From Sulfolobus sp. UBA167 (lineage in GTDB: Archaea > Thermoproteota > Thermoprotei_A > Sulfolobales > Sulfolobaceae), in NCBI GenBank assembly GCA_002495845.1, contig DAHF01000047.1, positions 1-19,849 of the forward strand: a stretch of 19,849 bases of DNA. Reading direction: 5' to 3'. The translations under genes and the position numbers were made by a program. The notes below the pieces were generated by a model, which did no database searches, was not told the origin of the DNA, and saw nothing but the letters and a program-made list of their open reading frames with translations. Shown here piece after piece: positions 13,444 to 19,849 of this stretch. Position 1 is the stretch's first letter, and the number at the start of each line of letters is the position of its first letter.

Positions 13444-14499
13444 GTGCAAACAATAAAAAACGTTGAAGTGGGAGTCATAGCTCACGGCATTGGTGTCAGG
13501 GAGGTCTACAGCGGTGAAGGGAAGGTCTATCTCACTTCCTTTCAGATGCTCGAGGAGAGAGGAGTCCCTTACATGCCAATCTCCTTTGCCAAGCCGAAGA
13601 AGAGGGAATCAATCCACTTCCTGCCTTTTTCCCTTCCGAAGTTCGACAAGTACCAGAGGATCTTAGTGAAGATCCCAGCAACCAAGCTAAAGCCGAAGGT
13701 CTTCCTGAACTTGTCCGGAGTGCCCATTCCTTTATCAGGGATAGCCCCCCACGTGGTGTATGCCGGAGCCCCTGCTATATCTTCCCTTCCGTCAAAGTAC
13801 GCTGGGGTATGGAAACTGTACTTAATCCCTTTTTACCTCTACCTTCCAAGACTTAGGAAGGAGGCAAAGCGTTGCGAGATCATAGCTAACTCGAAACTCT
13901 CTGCGAGGGCGATAAGTGAGGTGTATGGTGTGTCCACACCAGAAGTTATCTATCCTCCAGTGGACGTTGAAAAGTTCGGGGAGGTTTACACGAGAAAGGA
14001 AAGACAGGAGATATTCGTGACCATAGGCAGAATAGAGAGGGGGAAGATGCTCGAGAACGCCGTCCAGCTCTCCGCAAAGAGTGGGGTGAAAGGTGTAATC
14101 ATGGGTTCTCTGGTGGAAAAGGACTACTTCAAGAGGCTGACCAAGCTGAGGGATGAGCTCGGAGCTAACGTGGAGATCTACCACGACGTTACTCAGGAAC
14201 AGATGGTGGAAATGATGAGCAGAGCTAAGGTGTACTTCCATCCTACCTTCGGAGAGCACTTCGGTATACCCGTCGTTGAGGCAATGTCCGCAGGTCTAGT
14301 ACCACTGGTTCCCGTGAACAGCGGAGCGTACGAGGTAGTCCCCAAGGAGTTAGGGTATACTTCCATAGAGGAGGCGTCGTCTAAGCTGAAGGAACTTTTA
14401 AAGGTGGATATGAGGGAGGAGATGCACCAAATCTCAACGGGGTTTTCGTCCCTTACCTTCAAGGCAAAGTTGTGGAAGCATTTGTCGAAGTACCTTTAG
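13444..14499 (+). CDS. Glycosyltransferase family 4 (GT-B fold)
   Basis: The 351-residue cytosolic GT-B glycosyltransferase has a degenerate N-terminal Rossmann domain (about 1-165). Its C-terminal Glycos_transf_1 domain has IYPPVDVEKF (169-178), GRIERGK (195-201) and the donor-binding E-x7-E motif, E271 and E279, in FGEHFGIPVVEAMSAGLVP. These enzymes retain configuration and use nucleotide sugars. With the divergent GT2 gene it probably belongs to glycan or lipid-linked sugar assembly, but the product cannot be named. The GTG at 13444 is chosen for its TATA-like box 26 bases upstream. The start codons of the two divergent genes are separated by only 12 bases. Confidence 0.88.
   Translation: MQTIKNVEVGVIAHGIGVREVYSGEGKVYLTSFQMLEERGVPYMPISFAKPKKRESIHFLPFSLPKFDKYQRILVKIPATKLKPKVFLNLSGVPIPLSGIAPHVVYAGAPAISSLPSKYAGVWKLYLIPFYLYLPRLRKEAKRCEIIANSKLSARAISEVYGVSTPEVIYPPVDVEKFGEVYTRKERQEIFVTIGRIERGKMLENAVQLSAKSGVKGVIMGSLVEKDYFKRLTKLRDELGANVEIYHDVTQEQMVEMMSRAKVYFHPTFGEHFGIPVVEAMSAGLVPLVPVNSGAYEVVPKELGYTSIEEASSKLKELLKVDMREEMHQISTGFSSLTFKAKLWKHLSKYL
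13450..13459 (-). promoter_or_regulatory. TATA-like box for the GT2 gene, inside the GT4 coding region
   Basis: TTTTTTATTG (minus strand) lies about 24 bases before the GT2 ATG at 13431. It falls within codons 3-6 of the divergent GT4 gene. Confidence 0.45.
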
Positions 14500-14678
14500 G
14501 CTGTGCCCAGAAAAAGGAGATAAAGAAAAAACAAAGAGAGGATGAATGAGGTTAAGAAAAAGGGAAAAAAGGAAGGAGAAAGGGAGGAAGGAAGATAGAG
14601 AGAGAAAGAGAAAGAGATTATTTCTCGATCTTATGGACGCTTCACGCTCGTTTCGTCTTATTCGCCTTTCAATCCTTC
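14500..14678. other. Purine-rich intergenic tract (polypyrimidine on the minus strand)
   Basis: Between the convergent GT4 and gltB genes, about 110 bases are almost entirely purine on the plus strand. They include an uninterrupted 42-base purine run at 14554-14595 and a 21-base run at 14597-14617. Read on the minus strand, downstream of the gltB stop, this gives repeated T/C tracts including T6 and T5, suitable as a terminator for the glutamate synthase operon. No T-rich terminator for the GT4 gene is seen on the plus strand. Confidence 0.6.
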
Positions 14679-16625
14679 TCACTTACTCGGATACACTACT
14701 GTGAACTTCTCCTTCAAGTATTCCTCATATTCCTTGACTTCAGTGGCACAGTTCAAGATTTCCTTGAACTCGTCCTCGTTCAGCTCCCTGTACTCGAAGG
14801 TGGGTATTCCAACTTTCTCTTCGAAGAGGCGTTTGGAGTACTCCTTGGCTTTGCCCTGCATCTTCTTCATTGCCTCTAGGTATTCCACGTTAGAGAACTC
14901 CTCCATTTCCTCCTCAGTTATCATCTTCTCCATCAGGAGCGCCTTCAGGAGGCGCATGAATTCAAAGCGGGGTGGCTGGAGTCCCAACTTAGAAGGGCTT
15001 ATCTTTCCCCTGAGGTATATCTTTCCACCTACCATCCCAGTACCTACGAAGTTTCCAACCCTAGCTTCCCTAGCTTTCAAGTCCAACACTACAGTCATTC
15101 CTCCTGCCATGTACTCGCCCAAGTAGTCATCTACCATCCCTCCTATGATGAAGTAAGGCTTCTTGTCTTGATATTCCCTCATTTGAATCCCTACTCTGTT
15201 GCCCGCGTTTCCCTTGACAAGTATAACTCCTCCTTGGAGGGTCTGTCCGATCACGTCCCGGGCGTCTCCGTCTATAACTACTTTACCTCCGTGCATTGTG
15301 TCACAGCAGTCATCCTGTACGTTCCCGTGGACGTAAAAGACGTTCCCTTCATTTAGGTTTGCCATGGAGTTTCCCACTACCCCGTAAAGGTGTATTTCCA
15401 CTCCTCTGATCCCCTTAAACGGAAGGGTGTTGCCCAGGAACCTGTGACCGTTTACTCCTTTCACCACTACCTTTCCCTTCTGTGAGAGCTCCTCCAGCTT
15501 AACGTTCAGTTCCTCAGAAGATAAGCCTGAGGCATCTATGTCGAAGAGGTCAACGTTAAAGGTGGGAGGAGGGGAGAAAGACATGACCTCATGGTCGTCC
15601 CTGCCCCTCGAAATCACGCCCTTCTTGAGCGACGCTATGAAGTAAGACCCTGGCTTCAGCGTCCATACCTTAGCGTTGGGGGATACTTCCCTGATCTCGC
15701 TCTCTTCGCTAGCCAAGTAGAAGGCATCGTCGTCCTCTCCAATTATTGCAGGCCTAAACTTCGACCTATCAGCCATTCCGACTAGGTAGAGGTCTTCCAT
15801 GGAATCGTATCCTATTACCGCTGTGAACGGACCGTCAAGCCTCGCGTTGCGGTATAAGTAGTCCTTAACAGAAGGCAATGCTGAAGATCTCCTCGAAGGG
15901 TTCAGGACTATCTTCACTACCTCCTCTAAAGGCATTCCTTCCTCCAACAACTCCTGGAAGAGGAAAGCTATGACTTCGCTGTCCGTCCCTACGAAGCTCT
16001 CCCATCCTCTGTTTTGGAGGAACTCCACGTTTGCACCGAAGGAGCTCACGTCCCCGTTGTGGACTATGGCTATGTTGAAGGTTGAGAAGGGGTGGGACCA
16101 ATAAGGATAGAAACCCGGGGAATTGGTCGGCTGTCTAGTGTGCGCTAACCACATGTCTCCTTCCATCATTTCCACGTTATATTTCCTTGCCACGTCTGCA
16201 GGGTAGCCTACATCCTTGAATACAGAGACAGACGTACCCACGCTGTATATCCTTCCCTTTCCCCTGCTGTCGTCCCAGAGGACCTCGTTTATGTTCCTGA
16301 TCGCCTTCTTAAGTCTGTTCACGTCTCCTAAAGTCATGATGCTACAGTTGCAGAAGCTACCCCTCTCGTAAGATGCGTTCATCGACGTGACTTGTAGTCC
16401 GTGTTCGTTCAGCATCCTCATTATCCTTGAGGGATCGCCTTCCATGAATGCCTTCAGGGAGTATACGTTTCCTTCCCCCAAGTTGAATGTAGCGAAGCCT
16501 GCACCCTTATCGCTACCCCTGTGTCTGACCTTCTCTATGGCCTTGACCACGGTGGAGCCTGGGATCTTCCTCCTGCCTTCCTTTCTTATTACCCCGAAAA
16601 CTCCGCACCCGGAAGGTATCATCAT
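14679..16625 (-). CDS. gltB: Glutamate synthase, glutaminase (class II GATase) and GXGXG domains fused
   Basis: The 648-residue protein supplies ammonia from glutamine for glutamate synthesis. The N-terminal half is a class II amidotransferase: nucleophile C7 in GCGVFG (exposed after removal of a six-residue propeptide), HTRQPTNS with R164, HNGD (189-192) and GTDSE (213-217). Residues about 380-540 form the GXGXG beta-helix domain of the glutamate synthase C-terminus (HLYGVVGNSMAN, GQTLQGG, VGNFVGTGMVGG). A charged helical extension of about 100 residues follows. The large FMN domain is encoded separately by the upstream gene, whose stop overlaps this ATG by 4 bases. A GGTGG sequence precedes the start. 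The pieces that bacteria carry in one chain are split and reordered. Confidence 0.9.
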   Translation of the reverse strand: MMIPSGCGVFGVIRKEGRRKIPGSTVVKAIEKVRHRGSDKGAGFATFNLGEGNVYSLKAFMEGDPSRIMRMLNEHGLQVTSMNASYERGSFCNCSIMTLGDVNRLKKAIRNINEVLWDDSRGKGRIYSVGTSVSVFKDVGYPADVARKYNVEMMEGDMWLAHTRQPTNSPGFYPYWSHPFSTFNIAIVHNGDVSSFGANVEFLQNRGWESFVGTDSEVIAFLFQELLEEGMPLEEVVKIVLNPSRRSSALPSVKDYLYRNARLDGPFTAVIGYDSMEDLYLVGMADRSKFRPAIIGEDDDAFYLASEESEIREVSPNAKVWTLKPGSYFIASLKKGVISRGRDDHEVMSFSPPPTFNVDLFDIDASGLSSEELNVKLEELSQKGKVVVKGVNGHRFLGNTLPFKGIRGVEIHLYGVVGNSMANLNEGNVFYVHGNVQDDCCDTMHGGKVVIDGDARDVIGQTLQGGVILVKGNAGNRVGIQMREYQDKKPYFIIGGMVDDYLGEYMAGGMTVVLDLKAREARVGNFVGTGMVGGKIYLRGKISPSKLGLQPPRFEFMRLLKALLMEKMITEEEMEEFSNVEYLEAMKKMQGKAKEYSKRLFEEKVGIPTFEYRELNEDEFKEILNCATEVKEYEEYLKEKFTVVYPSK

Positions 16626-18769
16626 AGACCACCTGCAGGCTTGATCCTTAGGATTTCTCTCACTCTCCTGTTAAGGTTCACGGACCTCAGGAGCTCCCTG
16701 TTGCCCGTGATGGATGACTGAACGCTGTACACACCTGAGGCGCCGGCGAGGAGGGCTATCTCCTTCTTCATGCCAGCTATCAAGTTGAAGGCTCTCTCCT
16801 TCAAGTCCCCCTCGCTACCTTGGCCTATTGCCCTCTCGAGGAGAGAGTAAGATACTATAGTCGAGTCCGCACCCAAGAGGACAATCTTGAACACGTCAGC
16901 GGAATCCCTGATCTTGCTGGACTTAGCTAATATGTCGTAGTAGTACCTTACGCCGTTGTCCTTAAGGAGGGTGTCCAGCTTTGAGATTACTACCTCTAAG
17001 TCATCCTTCCCTTCGTCCTCGTCTACTATGAAGCCGGGTACGTCAAGGCCTACAACGCTCTCTATTGCATCTAGCGAAGACGGGACTACGAGATAGTGTC
17101 CCTCCTTTGGAGACGTGCTCCAGTTAGCTATACCTTTCCCGTCTGCAGAGAAGGAAACTTCCTCGTACCCGTGGTTAGCATAATCTGAGAACACGGCGGA
17201 GCTCAACGCCATGGAAGCCCAAAGGAAGGCAGAGCTGTACTTCTCCGGGGCCCCCCTCACGTCGTAGATTACTGGGAGCGACAAGTAGATCTTTCCATGG
17301 TTTAGATAGAAGGACGTATCTATGTCCTCCCTATAAGGGTCTATCGGTGGTCTGGTGACCTGGGCACCGTCCGACCTCAGCCAGTCAGTTATCCTACCTG
17401 GCTTCTCAACGTCGGGAGGAGATGTACTACCCATGCTCGTTATCACGGGCTCCCCTTTGTTCATGAGCTCATGAAGGTACACCTCAATTCTCCTGTTCCA
17501 AAGCTCACCCTGTTTAACCTGAGGTTCCTCAACTCTTCCGTCTATCCCTAGGATCTCTAGGGTCTCCTCGCTTAGCCCGTTTCCGTAAAGTAGGTCTCTC
17601 CTACCCTTCAGCTCCCTCACGTTCTTTAGCCCCAGGTTATCTAGGATATTGCTGAGCTCCAGCCCGAAGCCATTTATGAAGTTCGCGAGCGTCTTCACTC
17701 CGAACTCTATGTCCATCTCCCTCGTTCCATCTATCTTGTTAGTGAGGGCCGTGGGACACGATCCAATGTGGCACTTATGAACCATGACACAACCCATAGC
17801 TATGAGAGCTCCAGTTCCCACGCTCACTACGTCTGCACCGAGGGCTATCAGCTTAGCAGCGTCTGTTGCTGATGTAACCCTTCCAGCTGCTATTATGGTG
17901 AATCCCTCCCTCAGCCCTTCCTTCCTTAACACGTTGTCTGCTGATGCCACAGCTAGCTCTATGGGTATTCCCACGTTGTCTCTAATGACCTGAGGCGTAG
18001 CGCCAGTTCCAGCACCGTGCCCGTCTATGATGACGCCGTCAGCGTTCATCCTCGCTATCCCAGCGACTACGTAAGGGATGTAGTTTGTGGCAGCTACCTT
18101 TACGAAGACGGGCTTTCCCGTCATCTCCTTCAAAGCCTGAATCCTCTGTCCTAAATCCTCGATCGAGTATATGTCGTGGTGCGGTGCAGGAGAGATCGCG
18201 TCCATCCCCTCAGGTATTCTCCTGGCAAGGGAAATGGGTCTAGTGACCTTCTTCCCGGGAAGATGCCCTCCTATGCCGGGCTTCGCACCTTGTCCTATCT
18301 TTATGACAACGCCTAACCCGCTTTTGAGAACCTTGGAGTCAACTCCAAACCTGGCTGAAGCCCACTGCACGAAGATTCTCTTGTACTTGGCAACCTCCTC
18401 GTGTAAACCCCCCTCGCCAGTCCCTGCGAGGGTCTTGGTCATGTCAGCAACTCTCGCTATCGTTATGTTTGGGTTACCGCTCAAGGCTCCGTAGGACATG
18501 TCACCCAAGTAGAGGGGCATGGACATTTCTATGTTAGAGAATGAGAATGACAGTGAAGAGGTAGGAGAGTCCGTCAACTCTGGGTTCTTACCGAGTTTGA
18601 ACTCTACCTTGTCTATTATCCTGTTCCCTCCCCTTTCGAAGATGGAATGAGGTTTTCCAGTAAGCGCCAGCTTCCTGACGTGTTCTATCTTCTCGCTGGT
18701 CCATAGCTCGCTGTCTGTCTGACGTGGTATGGGAAGGTACTTGTTAATTATCATCAAATGAGGTCGCAA
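16622..18769 (-). CDS. Glutamate synthase FMN/Fe-S (synthase) subunit with degenerate second barrel domain
   Basis: This 715-residue protein carries the synthase activity, the reductive transfer of ammonia to 2-oxoglutarate. Residues about 20-410 form the FMN barrel: GDMSYGALSG (89-98), IGQGAKPGIGGHLPG (158-172), HGAGTGATPQ (251-260), LGADVVSVGTGAL (310-322) and the [3Fe-4S] ligands C327-x5-C333-x4-C338. Residues about 420-715 repeat the same order of landmarks in decayed form, without the cysteines and glycine-rich FMN loops. No NAD(P)H-binding small subunit is present, so ferredoxin is the likely donor. TTG 18769 sits about 24 bases from a TATA box; ATG 18754 is an alternative start. The gene is first in the operon with the glutaminase gene. 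Confidence 0.88.
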   Translation of the reverse strand: MRPHLMIINKYLPIPRQTDSELWTSEKIEHVRKLALTGKPHSIFERGGNRIIDKVEFKLGKNPELTDSPTSSLSFSFSNIEMSMPLYLGDMSYGALSGNPNITIARVADMTKTLAGTGEGGLHEEVAKYKRIFVQWASARFGVDSKVLKSGLGVVIKIGQGAKPGIGGHLPGKKVTRPISLARRIPEGMDAISPAPHHDIYSIEDLGQRIQALKEMTGKPVFVKVAATNYIPYVVAGIARMNADGVIIDGHGAGTGATPQVIRDNVGIPIELAVASADNVLRKEGLREGFTIIAAGRVTSATDAAKLIALGADVVSVGTGALIAMGCVMVHKCHIGSCPTALTNKIDGTREMDIEFGVKTLANFINGFGLELSNILDNLGLKNVRELKGRRDLLYGNGLSEETLEILGIDGRVEEPQVKQGELWNRRIEVYLHELMNKGEPVITSMGSTSPPDVEKPGRITDWLRSDGAQVTRPPIDPYREDIDTSFYLNHGKIYLSLPVIYDVRGAPEKYSSAFLWASMALSSAVFSDYANHGYEEVSFSADGKGIANWSTSPKEGHYLVVPSSLDAIESVVGLDVPGFIVDEDEGKDDLEVVISKLDTLLKDNGVRYYYDILAKSSKIRDSADVFKIVLLGADSTIVSYSLLERAIGQGSEGDLKERAFNLIAGMKKEIALLAGASGVYSVQSSITGNRELLRSVNLNRRVREILRIKPAGGL

Positions 18770-18789
18770 GAAAGGTATGTTAATATTCT

Positions 18790-18797
18790 TATATAAC
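18790..18797 (-). promoter_or_regulatory. TATA box for the glutamate synthase operon
   Basis: TTATATAA on the minus strand is centred about 24-25 bases before TTG 18769. The box favours the TTG start with a leaderless transcript. An alternative AATATTA at 18781-18787 would better fit ATG 18754. Confidence 0.5.
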
Positions 18798-19000
18798 TGT
18801 TAATGATAAAACTTAACGAATTTTTAGGTGCTAGTCAAGGTTGAAAATAGTACCTATCTATGTAGTATGTAATGCGTATTATTGAAGAAGAATGCTACTT
18901 TATTAAACTTTTAATCAAAATCGAGATTGGGGTAATAGATGTCTCATTATTTAAAGAATCTAATAAAAAGATTATGGAGAAATAGCTCTTCTACTAAAAA
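18798..19000. other. AT-rich intergenic stretch without recognised gene
   Basis: This part of the 328-base gap (18770-19097) is AT-rich with no ORF of note, no tRNA-like or convincing C/D-box pattern, and no strong inverted repeat that I can see. It may hold upstream control sites of the glutamate synthase operon, but none is identifiable. Confidence 0.5.
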
Positions 19001-19009
19001 CTTTTAAAG
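19001..19009 (+). promoter_or_regulatory. Orphan TATA box in the intergenic gap
   Basis: CTTTTAAAG, preceded by an A-rich BRE-like stretch (TAAAAA), is centred 26 bases before the ATG at 19031. This is exactly the leaderless-promoter geometry seen at several genes in this window, although no annotated gene follows on this strand. Confidence 0.45.
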
Positions 19010-19030
19010 TTAGCAACAAGTGCAAAAAGC

Positions 19031-19087
19031 ATGGAATATCAAAGGGTGAGGAGACATGAAAGGAAAAGATGGAGTTTTTCACTTTGA
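19031..19087 (+). CDS. Possible leaderless micro-ORF (18 residues)
   Basis: ATG 19031 opens a frame of 18 codons, MEYQRVRRHERKRWSFSL, ending at TGA 19085-19087. The peptide is strongly basic (seven Arg/Lys). The support is the TATA-like box placed 26 bases upstream and nothing else: the ORF is too short for statistical weight. The transcript might instead be a non-coding RNA running antisense into the 3' end of the hydratase-like gene at 19098. Confidence 0.25.
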   Translation: MEYQRVRRHERKRWSFSL

Positions 19088-19097
19088 TGCCATGTCT

Positions 19098-19778
19098 TTA
19101 CTTTAGGGAGATATGAGTCTCCTTTCCGCAACACTCCACGGTTATCTCGTCTCCCTTCTTCACTTCCACCGGTCCGACGAAAACTCCTGAAGATACGTAT
19201 CCATTAACAACTCCTATCCTTTCTGTGAGCCACTTCAGCATCTCTATTGGTCCTCCCAGGAGGAACTCCGGGGAGTCCTCTCCTATTTTCTTTCCATTCA
19301 GGTACATTGATGCCTTGAGAGGTAGTTCCACTTCATGTCCTACAAATAGACTACCCGCTGCAGAATCGTCTGCTAAGAGCTGATTTGCATTCAAGTTCCA
19401 TGTGTTGAACCTAGTTGACGGTAACTCAACTCCTATAAAGGTACCTTTTATGCACTCTGGTATATTTACCGGGTTGCAACCTTTAGCGAGGATGACGACT
19501 TCTAGCTCGGCGAAATTCTTGGGAAAAGATAGAGTGACCTCCTTCTTCGTAGTTATCATACTCTTTGTGAGCACCCCATACATTGGCTGATCTCCTCCAA
19601 ATCTCTCCAAGTGCTCTTTTCTCACTAGGGATATCTTGTATCCTCCTAATCCCTCGTCTGAGACTAGTAGTGAGGAGAACTTGAGGAATATGTCTGTTGC
19701 CTCTTTCTTGTTTACGTCGAATGGATCTATTGCTTCCTTCCTTTTATATGCGTTGTAAAGAAGTTCTGCTTTTTCCAT
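19098..19778 (-). CDS. 2-keto-4-pentenoate hydratase-like protein (MhpD/FAH superfamily)
   Basis: The 226-residue protein has the MhpD layout: an N-terminal helical part, GGYKISL (45-51) where family members have GYKIG-like sequence, QPMYGVL (64-70), the metal-binding acids E91 and E93 in FAELEVV, and GVELPSTRF (116-124) corresponding to the IEIPDSR-like motif. NANQLLADDSAAGSLFVG (130-147) and a C-terminal NGKKIGEDSPEFLLGGP-to-VKKGDEITVE region complete the match. Such enzymes hydrate 2-hydroxy-2,4-dienoates from aromatic meta-cleavage; oxaloacetate or fumarylpyruvate-type activities are alternatives. ATG 19778 is preferred over TTG 19799 because the TATA-like box at 19801-19809 is 26-27 bases upstream. 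No catabolic partner genes are nearby. Confidence 0.78.
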   Translation of the reverse strand: MEKAELLYNAYKRKEAIDPFDVNKKEATDIFLKFSSLLVSDEGLGGYKISLVRKEHLERFGGDQPMYGVLTKSMITTKKEVTLSFPKNFAELEVVILAKGCNPVNIPECIKGTFIGVELPSTRFNTWNLNANQLLADDSAAGSLFVGHEVELPLKASMYLNGKKIGEDSPEFLLGGPIEMLKWLTERIGVVNGYVSSGVFVGPVEVKKGDEITVECCGKETHISLK

Positions 19779-19800
19779 GAATAAGAATGATGAGAACAAA

Positions 19801-19809
19801 AATTAAAGA
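19801..19809 (-). promoter_or_regulatory. TATA box of the hydratase-like gene, doubling as tRNA terminator
   Basis: CTTTAATTTTT (minus strand, reaching about 19799) begins within two bases of the tRNA 3' end and is centred about 26 bases before ATG 19778. The same T-rich run can end the tRNA transcript. Confidence 0.5.
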
Positions 19810-19810
19810 G

Positions 19811-19849
19811 TGCGGCCACCGGGATTTGAACCCGGGACCTCCGGCTTGG
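19811..19849 (-). tRNA. tRNA-Gly, 3' half (cut by the window end)
   Basis: Read on the minus strand, the sequence ends in a T arm (CCGGG-TTCAAAT-CCCGG), then the acceptor 3' strand TGGCCGC and discriminator A at 19811, with no encoded CCA. Upstream of the T arm are a five-base variable loop AGGTC, the 3' anticodon strand GCCGG and the loop end CCAA. The anticodon therefore ends in CC, which reads GGN codons and makes this glycine. The first anticodon base and the 5' half lie outside the window, so the isoacceptor and any intron are unknown. Confidence 0.85.

Noticed and set aside
13432..13485. N-terminal extension of the GT2 glycosyltransferase to ATG 13485
   Set aside because: It would overlap the divergent GT4 gene by 42 bases, the added residues do not resemble a GT2 N-terminus, and no TATA-like box lies 26 bases before it.
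14434..14682. Minus-strand frame of 82 codons rich in Phe, Leu and Ser
   Set aside because: Its apparent hydrophobic stretch comes from translating the polypyrimidine tract, it runs into the GT4 gene, and no start signal is visible.
1..19849. CRISPR arrays, toxin-antitoxin pairs, provirus genes or replication origins
   Set aside because: No regularly spaced repeats, no cas or viral-type genes, no orc1/cdc6 gene or origin-box clusters were seen. Apart from the IS605 end, the window looks like stable core chromosome.

Overview
The window looks like chromosomal DNA of a thermoacidophilic crenarchaeon of the order Sulfolobales. The moderate GC content, heavy use of AGG/AGA arginine codons and gene content (Sua5, glycerate 2-kinase of a branched Entner-Doudoroff pathway, Dph6, archaeal split glutamate synthase) point to Metallosphaera or a close relative; this placement is an inference. 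Many genes that head a transcription unit have a TATA-like box centred about 24-28 bases before the start codon, the pattern of leaderless mRNAs. Internal operon genes instead start in short overlaps, several of them preceded by a Shine-Dalgarno sequence.

Layout. Positions 1-59 are the right end of an IS200/IS605-type element: the last 17 codons of a TnpB protein overlapping a GC-rich hairpin. A universal stress protein gene follows (102-530). A minus-strand pair encodes threonylcarbamoyl-AMP synthase Sua5 and biotin-protein ligase (2370-636). A solitary complex I subunit gene, nuoB (2578-3090), converges with a four-gene minus operon (5534-3069): a small unknown protein, a DtxR-type metal regulator, a winged-helix-like protein and glycerate 2-kinase. 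A plus-strand pair of unknown, probably membrane-associated proteins occupies 5631-6439.

Positions 6668-10314 form a molybdenum-cofactor block: mobB, a four-CBS-domain protein and a zinc-ribbon methyltransferase on the minus strand, diverging from moeA and mobA on the plus strand through one short shared promoter region. Next is a two-gene operon (10548-12439) of diphthine-ammonia ligase Dph6 and an MTA/SAH deaminase. The pairing makes sense because diphthamide synthesis releases methylthioadenosine and S-adenosylhomocysteine. Two divergent glycosyltransferase genes (GT2 and GT4 type) start 12 bases apart. A minus-strand operon (18769-14679) encodes an archaeal-type glutamate synthase in two polypeptides, one with the FMN/iron-sulfur domain and one with glutaminase plus GXGXG domains. 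The FMN protein carries a second, decayed copy of its own barrel domain.

The right end has an AT-rich 328-base gap with a plausible promoter and an 18-codon leaderless ORF, then a gene of the 2-keto-4-pentenoate hydratase/fumarylacetoacetate hydrolase superfamily, and the 3' half of a minus-strand tRNA-Gly cut by the window edge.

Most of the window is housekeeping sequence. The observations most worth following up are the tandem degenerate duplication in the glutamate synthase FMN protein, the coupling of dph6 to an MTA/SAH deaminase, the mutually embedded promoters of the glycosyltransferase pair, the mobB-CBS-methyltransferase operon, and the IS605/TnpB end whose guide RNA would read into the stress-protein promoter.
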